64,000 bases of DNA, from assembly GCF_040807025.1 (NCBI RefSeq), contig NC_090952.1, positions 22,999,068-23,063,067 of the forward strand, read 5' to 3'. Positions 36,461 through 45,900 of this stretch are shown in pieces; position 1 is the stretch's first letter; each line of letters starts with the position of its first letter. The DNA comes from Struthio camelus (Eukaryota; Chordata; Aves; Struthioniformes; Struthionidae). The translations under genes were made by a program, and so were the position numbers. A model generated the notes under the pieces. It worked only from the letters and a program-made list of their open reading frames with translations. It ran no database searches and was not told where the DNA came from.

Positions 36461-38197
36461 ACAAACACAGAAACAATCACAACTAAAATGGTAAGCAGGC
36501 GGTCCATGATTCACAGTTCATCTGCAGCAACTAATACCTCATCGTACCTGCTACTGGGAGCAAATACAAACTCTGCTAGTGATTGCCGCTCACAAAGAGT
36601 TTGGCAGTAGTTTCCTAGAGAGGAAGCGTAAGCACTTTTTAATGCTTTCATTCTTTTTAAAAGCTCCGGTACCTATTTATTGAATGAAAATGTTATTTGA
36701 GTTGGCATTGAGCAGAAACCAAAAAGCACCATGCTCCTCTTTCAGATAATCACAACTGGGGAAGCTTTCCCCATCCACTTTCTTTTTCCCCATTAGTTGA
36801 CTGTAGCGAACTAGAGCCCAGCAATACTGTGGTTCCTGTGTGGCCTTGATAACTGATTTTAAATGTGCAATTACCACGAAGACATTTTAAGTCCTTGGGG
36901 AAGTCAGATCTGGAGCACCTGTCAGAGCGCATGGGAAGGTATGTTGCACAGTACTGCCTCCTAACAGCTCGCGATTAGCACAACAGGTACCTGCTGTTCT
37001 GCCCCCAGTACCTTTTCTTCTGCATGACCTGTGACTCCTACACCCTGCTGCATTTTCACTTTGAGTGTCCAGGTATTGTATGAGTTGATAGTTTTGCTGT
37101 GCTCCCCCTTGCAGTACATGCTTTTCTCTGTACGAATTGCAAACACTGCTTGACAAAAGAAAACCCAAAACGTGCTTGTTCTCTGCTCCCTCCCACCACC
37201 ATTAGACTCTCTGTAAGTCTTTCCCAAAGGCTGGGAACACAGCCAATGGCCACTTCTCCACCATCGCCCCAAAGGGGCTAGTTCTAGGAAGAAGGAACTT
37301 TCTCTTGGGATAGGAAAAGTATTTCTGTTTATGCTTTGACAAGAGCTGGAATGCTCCTGGGGCAATGACGTGACACCCTTCCAGATCCCTGCACAGCTCC
37401 TCAAGCACAGCACACAGACAACATGCATATGTATCAAATATCTTCATCTTATTTGATGTTGTACCCTAGTTTATAACTGATGTTTTCCTTCCGTCTTAGC
37501 AGCGTTATAAAAGTAATCTTCTGTTAATGGTAAGTCTCACGAATATCACGGGGCAGCATGGTCCCAGGGTATGCGGACGCACCACAGCACATTACACGGT
37601 CAGACCATTTACGTTATTCATGAAGGATATAATAGAGGCAATAGTTACAAACTCCCTCCTTGCAATTAGAATTCAGCCAGAGAACAGTGTTTGGGGACAG
37701 CTAGACTCCAGAACATCACAAGGAATTTAAAAAGCATCCCCATTTAATGCTAAGTTGTTTTAGAGATAAAATAGGGTTGTTTTTTTTTTTTTTTTTTTTT
37801 TTTTGCTCTGGCTACACTTGCCATCCCCAGAGCATCTGAGCTAGGTGGTAGCTCTCCGCATCCCCTCCTGGGCATGCATTTGACGTTTGTTGGGGCAGCA
37901 GTCAAGTGCTAGTATGCTGGTTAATCCTTCGCCAGGACGGTGTTCCTTCGCTGCTCGCGCCGGCGTGGCTGAGCCTGAAGTCAGCTTACGCTGCTATTTT
38001 GGGATGCTTTGTCCAGGCACCCCGTAACGGGGCCGAGGCGGCCTCCTGGCATCACGCGGCCCAGCCCAAAGGCGGGCTAGGGCCTGGCTCGTGACATGCC
38101 ATCAGTGCAAGGAAGCGAGCCAACGGGTCATTTATACTCCTAGGAAAGGCTAGAAAAACTTGCCTGCTGTCCCCCAGTTTAGCTGAAACCCGTGCTG

Positions 38198-38205
38198 TGT
38201 ACATA
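38198..38205 (+). promoter_or_regulatory. Pumilio response element TGTACATA in ARHGEF6 3'UTR
   Basis: A perfect match to UGUANAUA on the transcribed strand, 1.9 kb after the stop. PUM1/2 binding is inferred from the motif only. Confidence 0.5.
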
Positions 38206-38369
38206 TGCATGTTTGTAGGATGTAATGTGATGGAGGGCACACTGGGACATTTTGGATCAAGCGTTTGTCAAGAGCTAGAAGCCAAAAAAGAAAAGAAAAA
38301 ATAAAAAAGGAAGAGAAGCCATGCCGGATGGACAGCAATGTTTCCATATTTACTTTGTTTACAGCGCTT

Positions 38370-38377
38370 TGTAAATA
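38370..38377 (+). promoter_or_regulatory. Pumilio response element TGTAAATA in ARHGEF6 3'UTR
   Basis: A second perfect UGUANAUA, 172 bases from the first and about 160 bases before the distal poly(A) signal. It would be present only in the long 3'UTR form. Confidence 0.5.
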
Positions 38378-38529
38378 GGTTCCAGTGAGTCTGTCTTTAG
38401 ATGGATGTTGTCAGCTGCCTTCCAGTTTTATCTTTGTCATGTAGGTTTATTTACTGTTACTACTTATGCAAGTTCAACTTTTCTAACATGTTTTTATTTT
38501 GAACAGTTTTTTAATTGACATTTTCAACA

Positions 38530-38535
38530 AATAAA
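38530..38535 (+). terminator. Distal poly(A) signal AATAAA of ARHGEF6
   Basis: AATAAA at the last AT-rich position before the GC-rich convergent intergenic block, followed within about 40 bases by cctttgtttccg, a plausible U/GU-rich downstream element. Confidence 0.65.
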
Positions 38536-38555
38536 GAAGGATAAAACTCGCTTCT

Positions 38556-41500
38556 TAGCTCCCTGGGCTGCTTCCTTTGTTTCCGCCTCCCCCTTTTTCT
38601 CCGGGACTGGCCCCAAGAAAGCCGCTCAGTGCTACGCGTGAAAACCTGGCTGAGCCGGGCGACGCGTCCCGCGAGCAGCCGAAGCCGCCCCGGCGCGCAA
38701 GGACAGCCGGCCCCCGGCGGCGGGGTGGGAGAAGGTGCTCAAAACACCCGTGTCGGCACCGCGCGGGCGCCGATGCGCTCGATGCCGCAGCGGGGACGCC
38801 CCAGTGGTCGGGCTGGTGCCACCTCGCCGGCCCGCCGCCGAGAGGGAGCAGCCCGGTCCTGGGCAAAGGAGACGCCGTGTCATCCCTCAAGCCTTGCTTG
38901 CGCTTTGCTAGCAAGGATGCTGCGCGGAGAAAGAGCTGTTCTCTGCTGCACCACTCGGTTGCTTTCTGGAGATAAATCACTTCCTGCCTGTCTAAGGGTT
39001 TTTTTTTTTTCTTTTTTTGTACAGTTTGCGCATGGGTTTTTTTTGCTGGGGATAAGGTGTGGTGACAGGATTTCCTTTGGTCTACCACTTGGACAAGACC
39101 TCTCCTGCATGCTGGTATTTTTAACTCTTTCGGTAGCGCCACGCCACGCGCGCGGCCGGCACCCGAAGTGCAGCTGAGGCCCGGCCAGGGCCGCGGCCGG
39201 GCAGGAGGGGAGTCGAACCCTACCCTCCCTCCGCAAATGCACACGTCTCCTGCTGCATACGGGGTCTGTTGGGCCCTTAACACCAGCTCGCAAACAGGCC
39301 CGTGGCGGGACCGAGCGCTTGCGCAGCAGCGGCACGAGCATCCTCCGCGCACCGGGGTTTGGTGCAGCCTCCAAGTGACCACCCGCAGGAAAACAGAGGG
39401 GAAAAATCCCGGCTGAATCTGTGCAGCCCAAAGCGCCGGCACGGCTGGTGGCTGGGGAAGCCCCGGAGGCGCCCGTTCGCCACGGGCTGCTCCCGTCGGC
39501 CGCGCCGCCGTGCAGCACCGCTCCACGGCACGAGCGCGCGCGCCGCCACAGATTCCTCCGAGGCCGAGCCGAGCCGGCGGGGGAAGTCCCCCTCTGGTCG
39601 GCTGCTTTCGCGCCGGGGCCGCGGCTCCCCACCGCCCTCGGGGCTGCGCGGCGTTTGGAGGAGGGCGCAGCGCCGGCTCGCTCAGCCGACTGCGGTTCAC
39701 ACCCTCGTGCAAGGGATCAGTGACCGTAACGCCAGGGGAAAAGCAAGAGAGCGGGGCACGGGGCTTTCTAGGAACGGGCAGGAGCTGCCGCATGCCCGGG
39801 TCCCTTCCCGAAGGGCTGTCGGCTCCCCATCAGGGCCAAAAGCATTGCGGGGCAGGAGGGGAAAACCAGTGCAGGAGAAAGCACGGACATCAGGAAAGGG
39901 GCCGTACCGGTGCCGACAAGCTGCAGCCGCCCGGAAAGGGATGCAGGCACCTGCCTCCGCTCGTGGCAGCCGCGGCGGGACCCGGGGCCACCGGATCCTG
40001 CCCGGCCGCGGGGAGGCCCGGAGGGAGCCGGCAAGGAGCAGGGCGCCTCAAGGCAAGCTGGCACCTAGGCGGCAGCAGCTAATTGGGGAAGAGGAGTTAA
40101 AAAAAAAAAGACCCCCTGATTAGTGCAAAGGCAGTGCGAAGGCTCGTCGGCCGAGCAGCCGCCCCCCGCGCGCGGCGGCGTGCAAGGTGCAGCCGGGCGC
40201 CCTCGCCGTGCCGGGCAGCTCCGATGTCAGAGGCGTGAGCTCAGCGAAACCGGCCTGGAAACCATCGCTGCATCTTTTTTTGGGGGGGGAGAGGGGGAAG
40301 GAGAGGGAGGTCATTTCTTACATAAAAATTAGTTTAAAAAAGAACAACGCCGCAGGTTATTTCCGCGTGAGCGCGGTGCATGCCCTGCGCCGGTGGGCGG
40401 CCGGCGCGCTGCCCGCTCCCGCCGCTGCCTGCCGACGACCCGCCGCGCTCGTCTTCCGCCCATCCCCTTCGTGCTTCTTGATGTAAAAAGAGGGGGGGGG
40501 GGAAAAAAAAAAAAAAAATCACCTTCAGAAACTGTGAAATCCACCGCCCAAGAAGTCACAGAGAGGCCCCCATGGCGAGGGGGAAACAAACCGATGTAGC
40601 GTTGACCTTCAGACTTTCCACGGGGCCAGGAAAGCGGAGCCTGCCGAGGCCCTGGGCAGGGGCCGGCGGGGACGGACAGAGTTGCTCAGGAGAAAGCCGC
40701 TGCCTGAATTTCACAGCTGGATGGCAGCGAACGCGTCCCCTGCCCTCCCACGCCTCACCTCCCGCCTGAAGCCCACGGGCTATTTTTGGCAAGCGAAGCA
40801 GCAGGGCGAGAAGCAGAAGCCTCGGGAAAGGCGGCCGAGCGGGCAGCGCCGCGCCGGCGGGCAGCTCGCCCCCAGGAGCCCCGCTTGTGGGAGGAAAAAG
40901 CAGTTTGCGTTTTATTTCGTTGTTCTGTGCTTTTTTTTTTGTTTGCTTGTTTCCTCTAAGCTCCCGCGAAACTCTCGGGTGGTCCCTCGGGCGCTCACGG
41001 CTTTCCCTGCGCGCGGGGACGGTCTCTGTTCGCAAAGACGATACGGTTTTAGGTAAATAAAGAGTTTTTAGACAAGGCACCGGACGAAACCAGTCCGTTC
41101 GCTAACGAACGTATGCAGTTTCTGCAAACTACATGTTACATTACAGGAAACTAAACTGGCGGATTCTGAGCTTGCCTCTAGTGACTTTGGGAGGGACCGT
41201 GCCGGGGACCGGTCACTGGCATAAGCTACGCACAGACGGCCCCGTGCACCCCAGCGAAGGGCACGCGCCCGAACCCTGCTGGGACCAGACCTGCAGTCTC
41301 AAGCCAAGCGAAGGATTGGTCGAATCTGCTAACACTTCCACTCGCAAACCTGATGACTTCCAGGCGTGTTTCCAGGGTTTTGCACCCAGATAAGCGTGAC
41401 CCCAACAACTAAGTGCTCCAGGCTCGCCGCTGCTTGGCGTCTTTAGATGAAAAAAGTGCTGCATCAATATTCTCGAGCTCTGCTGCGGCTAGTGCATCCT

Positions 41501-42157
41501 TCCTGCCTGCCGAGCCTGGGGGATGAGCGGCAGGGAGCCCACCGGCGCGCGGTCGCACCTGGGTCACCCCCGCCCGAGACGGGACTTGGCCCATCTGCGC
41601 AGCGCTGCTCTCCTGAAGCTCCAGGAGAGCAAGCCAACGTGGACGTGCTCTCACTGAGGACAGCCAGAAGATGCTCTGCCTGTACACCTTGGAGGGCTAG
41701 AAAAGAGCAGTTGTTCCTGACCTAGCCCGGTGCTTTCCCACTCCTCCTGGGAGAACCAGCCCCAGAGGAGGCTGGATTTCAGGAGAGGAGGAAGGTCCAA
41801 ATTTGATGGCCAATGCCCCTTCTGCAGAGGAGTGGAACGATACACAGGTGGAGGGTCCTCCCCCCGCCAAGCACCGCCAGCGCCTCACCACAGCTCTGCC
41901 CCGAAATCAGCAGCCGCCCGGCGGCCACCGCTCACCCCTCTGCTGCAAGGTGAACGTCAGCCGGCGCGCGCTGGGCCAAGCCAGCACCACGTGCGGCAAG
42001 GAGGCTGGCTGAGCTCTGCAGAGAGGAACGGGTGGAAAAAAGGGGTTTCTCGACATCAAGGAGACAGCTGGGACGGCAATGATGCATCACCAGCAGTTAC
42101 CACGTTAAGGACAGCATTTTGCTGAGTGAGTCCTTTAGAGGAGACGTTCCTAAGCCT
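38556..42157. other. GC-rich, CpG-dense intergenic block between convergent ARHGEF6 and CD40LG
   Basis: Composition jumps to GC-rich with many CpGs right after the ARHGEF6 distal poly(A) signal. Several long open frames occur on both strands, including 412 codons on the minus strand (39793-38555). They overlap each other, are low in complexity and match no domain I know, so I treat them as composition artefacts. A G11A16 homopurine run lies at 40492-40518. I see no RNA gene. Confidence 0.6.
40492..40518 (+). repeat. G11A16 homopurine run
   Basis: Eleven G followed by sixteen A, preceded by a short aaaaaga stretch. Simple sequence beyond the CD40LG 3' end. Confidence 0.9.
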
Positions 42158-42163
42158 TTTAAT
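42158..42163 (-). terminator. Candidate CD40LG poly(A) signal ATTAAA
   Basis: ATTAAA on the minus strand (tttaat on plus), about 425 bases after the CD40LG stop. A canonical AATAAA on the minus strand lies much further away at 40916-40911. Which one is used cannot be told from the sequence. Confidence 0.35.
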
Positions 42164-42585
42164 GTTTTTCCGTTGTACTTTTGTAAGCAGATTGATACAG
42201 AAGATAGGTCTAGCTTGAACCTGGCTTAACTGGAGTGCCCTGAGACGTCCTACGTTGTGAGGAGAGAAACCCTTCTGGTAGAGTCTGCTAAATAAAGCTT
42301 ATGTGACACAATCAGGACATCCACCCTGCCCGGCACGCGGGGCCACCCATGGCGCGGAGGATCCAGACCCCCGACACCAGCACACGCAAAACCAGAAAAA
42401 AGCAAAGTGCAGACAACGACAGCCTCAAACTTTGTTCCATTTCTGTTCTCGGGGGCCCCTGGGCCCCCATTAATAAATAACAAAATATACAAATTAAGAA
42501 ACGAGACAATAAAGACGCAGAGGAACATAAATAGGGGAAAGAGGGAAAGGCCCTTTGCTCCGCAAAGGCGGGGCGGGCCTCCCCG
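42164..42585 (-). other. CD40LG: CD40LG 3' untranslated region (inferred extent)
   Basis: Sequence downstream of the CD40LG stop on the minus strand, AT-richer than the coding exons. It contains two AUUUA-type elements, listed separately. Its end is inferred from the ATTAAA at 42158-42163. Confidence 0.5.
42471..42480 (-). promoter_or_regulatory. AU-rich element TTATTTATTA in CD40LG 3'UTR
   Basis: The minus strand reads TTATTTATTA, matching the UUAUUUAUU core of instability elements, about 106 bases after the stop. A second TATTTATG lies at 42533-42526. CD40LG mRNA is known to be short-lived and post-transcriptionally controlled in mammals. Confidence 0.6.
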
Positions 42586-42953
42586 CTACAGCTTGAAGAT
42601 GCCGAAGTAGGTGCTGCCGTGGCTGTAGTTCACTAGCGTTGAGTCTGTGACGTTAACAAAGACCATGTCGCCCTCCCGCAGCTGGAACACGCCGCCCTCC
42701 CGGATGGACTGGAGGTCGCAGAAAGCCGTCGACGTGCTGTGCGTGTCCAGTCCTTTCAACAGGAGCCGGTCGTCTTCCATGGGGAGGTACAAATAAATAT
42801 AGAGGGTGAAGGGTGCCGAAGCCGTCGCCTTGGTGCAGAAGCTGACCTGCGAGTAGATGTAGTAGAGCCCGGCTCTTTCCACCTTCAGCTTGCCCTGCTG
42901 GTAGGATATCAGGCTGTTCATGGGGGCGTAGCCCGTCGCCTTCCACTCTAAAA
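42586..42953 (-). CDS. CD40LG: CD40LG exon 6: TNF-homology domain (151-272, stop)
   Basis: Acceptor CCTCCGCAG. It encodes VLEWKATGYAPMNSLISYQQ, the strand AGLYYIYSQVSFCTKATASA, then GLDTHSTSTAFCDLQSIREG and GDMVFVNVTDSTLVNYSHGS, ending in TAG. Glycine and aromatic positions of the jelly-roll fold are intact. Confidence 0.98.
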
Positions 42954-45900
42954 CTGCGGAGGGAAAACATGGCTGGTGAGTTGGGAGAAGCGGGAAAGCA
43001 GTGCGGCAGGCTGCTTTTGGTGGGACGGCTCGCCCCACGCAGCGGGTCCCGCTCGGCTCGGGAGCACCCTCCGCCGGCCCGTGGGACGCAGGGCCCCCTT
43101 GCCCGAGGCCGGGATCGGTTTAACCCGGCGGTCCCGGTTGCTGGCCTGGCACGCGCAATTGCACGGACTATGGGAGCAGGGGAGCACTGGGATTTGTTCG
43201 CTGGCAATGCGACCCGGGCCGCCGTGCCCGCGGCTTTCGCTGGCCCGACCTCCAAGGCCTCCCAAAACGCACGCCGGCGCCTGCATTCAAACGCGCCCAT
43301 CCCAGGGCACACGGTTGTTTCCAAGCTGGGTGCCGCTTTGCCACCCAAGCGCCTCCTCCGCTCGGCCTCCGCCGGCTCCTGGAGAAGGTGAGACTTCACC
43401 GAGGAAGTCCAAAAATAATCTTCCCACGGTTTCGGTGCGGGGCCGCGCAGGGACACCACCGCAGCCGGGGGCCGCGGCTGCGCATCCCACTGCGACGTTT
43501 CCTCCGTCCCCGGCTGCTGCGCCTCGCGCTCCGGGCAGCCTTTTGGGCTCTGCTTTACAACCTCAACAAATGCTTAAGCAGGGAGTCTGAAAATGCAGCG
43601 AGCTTCTCGCTCCTTTGATCTTATCTAAGACTTAAGCTTTGCACAGGTAGACCGAGCTCTGGGTGAATTGCTGCGTCAGAGATGGAAAGAGCAGCTGCGA
43701 ATTACTGGCAGTTACTCCAGAATTAAATCGGAGGCGCTCAGACTGAGAAATCCTTCCGAGGCCGAGCGGCGGCCCTCGCGCGCGCCTGTGGCGAGCCTCG
43801 CTGCGCCGGCCTCGGCTCTGCCGGCACGAGCCGCCTGCTTTTCGCCAGCCTGACCTGACCACAGCTGTGATGAAGTGCAGCTTGCCCACATCAGCCGCGG
43901 TCCAGGCTAGGGCTGTCCGCAGGCCACCAGACCGTCCCGCAGCAGCCGCGCTGGCGTGATGCGGCCCCGCAAGCGAAAGCGGCTCGTTTCCAATCCAAGA
44001 GGAAAAGCAGAGCTCGGTTCCCTTAACTCCAACCAGAATAAGCGTGCCTCACCGTAAAAACTAAACCGTTGTGCGTTTCCAGGCAAATCTAAGGAAGGCC
44101 ACCGAAAGCGGCCGGCACGGGGCGCGCAGACCTCGCGTGGGGCAGCCTGCGACCGCGGGGCAGGACTGCCGGGGGGCCGCCGGGTCTGGCAGGCGCATCG
44201 TACCTGAGACCGCCTTGCTGCTCTTGGCCCCCGCCAGGTGGGCTGCGATCGGCTGCCTCTTCTCCGCTGCAACGGGGAAAGGCCGGGGTTATTCGCGCCT
44301 TGCTGTCCCCCTTCGGCAGCACAGCTGTGCTGGCATCGCAGCCCTCCCCTAGGCTTGCCCGTTTCTCTATGGGCCAAATCCGGCTCCGAAGCCCCCCCAT
44401 CCCCGAGCGAGGCAGGATCCGGCCCCGCTCAGCCCAGTCCGCCTGGGAGCGGGATTCCCGGGCGGAGGAGAGCGCGCAGCATCGGCCCCGCCGCGGGAGC
44501 AGCCCGCGCCGGCCCCGCGCCTCACCTGCCACCGACGTCTCGTTCTTGCCCTTCGAGTGGGAGTGCTCATGGCCTGCAACGGGAAAAGGCCGGGGATTGA
44601 ATTTCGGGTTCGTTTCCATCGGCTTTGGGCAAAGCGGCGCTCGGAGCGGCCGGCCCCCGGCCCCCGTGCGAGCCTTGCCCGGCACCCGGCTCCGCCGGCC
44701 CCGCGCTCGGCCCGTCCGCGAGCGCCGCTGGCAAACTCACCTTTCTGCATTTCGAACTTGGGGCGCTCCTCGCTGACTCCGCCGTCCTGCAACAGCAGGG
44801 GGGAAAAAAAAAAAAAGAAATTTAAGATATACCGATCGAAAGGTTTCAAAGCCTCTGTGCAAAGGATGCTTTGGCCCCCGCAGCCCTGCTGCTGGTGGCA
44901 GAGGGTACCCGAGCCCACCGAGCCCCTCCGACAGCTCCCGCAGCATCACACGCAGCGCAGCCTGCTTGAAGGGCTTCTGCTCTTCGGCTTTATGCCATTC
45001 AAACGCTGAGACAGGGGAAGTTTTTTTGAAAACAAAGCGAAAACCCCTTTTCAGGCTGTTGAAACACCACGCCTGGGAGCCACGCTGGGGGGCCGTGTGT
45101 GCTCCCCGGCCAGCTGTGCCTGGCCCCGCCGCGCGCCCCGCCGGGTTTCGGGACGGCTCAGATGGGCCCGTCTCATAGTTTGCTGTTGTCGGCCGGGTGC
45201 CGCTGCCGACGTGACCCCCACTGGCTTTGCCGGGGTGCAGCGGCGGATGCCCTTGGCGTGCACGGGCCGCGCGGCAGAAGCGCCCCTGCCCTCTCGGCGC
45301 AGCCTTCGCCAACAGCGCCTGCAGCGCGGAGCGGGCTGGGAGCGCCCCGTCCTGCCCCGTCACCGAGGCCGGGCAAGGTGGGCGTATGGGCGCCCTCGCA
45401 CCCCCCCGGCAGATGCTCCGAGCGGGGAGCCAGGCGGGATTGAGGGCAGAGCCGGGCTTTGCCGCCGGCCGCCCGCGCCGCCCGCTCTGCCCCGGGCTCC
45501 CGGGCTGCGGCTCCGACGCTCCGCCGGCCCCCGCACAGACACTGCCTATGTACGCTCTTGCCGAGAGCGTTTTGGGAAAACAGTTTAAAAAAGGACACCC
45601 GTGGTTTTGAATAAAGCTGTGCGTGTGTTTCTGGGAGCCCCCCTCCACCGCCAGCAGGGTCTCTATCCGGCTAACAGCAGTCTACCTTGCACTGGAGATC
45701 CTGGAAGCCTCTTAAAATCTTATCACAGTCCAATAAAGTCGATTTCCGACCTTCTGCCGTCTGACATTTCTGTACTTTCCGCAGGAAGACGTAATCTTCA
45801 TTTAAGCTCAAGGCTTCTTCCATCTGCCGGCGAGGGAAAGGAGAGAGGGTAAACGGGGTGTTACTGGGAAGGGTGCAGCAGCCGGGGGCCGGAGCCGGGC

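Larger units (their letters stand above)
36285..38555 (+). other. ARHGEF6: ARHGEF6 3' untranslated region (inferred extent)
   Basis: About 2.27 kb of AT-richer sequence follows the stop. Candidate poly(A) signals AATAAA occur at 36455-36460, within an A-rich run at 38300-38305, and at 38530-38535. The last is followed by T/GT-rich sequence, and the base composition changes sharply to GC-rich just after it, which favours it as the distal end. A T25 run lies at 37780-37804. Two UGUANAUA motifs are listed separately. Confidence 0.7.

Noticed and set aside
38555..39793. 412-codon minus-strand open frame, the longest in the window
   Set aside because: It lies in CpG-dense sequence where stops are rare, overlaps long frames on the other strand, is rich in Arg/Ala/Pro/Gly runs with a poly-Lys stretch from a T-run, and shows no domain. 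Its stop falls at the ARHGEF6 transcript end.
42653..43459. 268-codon minus frame overlapping CD40LG exon 6 in another frame
   Set aside because: It is the shadow of the TNF-domain exon and GC-rich intron; the in-frame CD40LG reading is far better supported.
43287..45648. Long frames in CD40LG introns on both strands
   Set aside because: GC-rich intronic sequence between short verified exons; no conserved motif.
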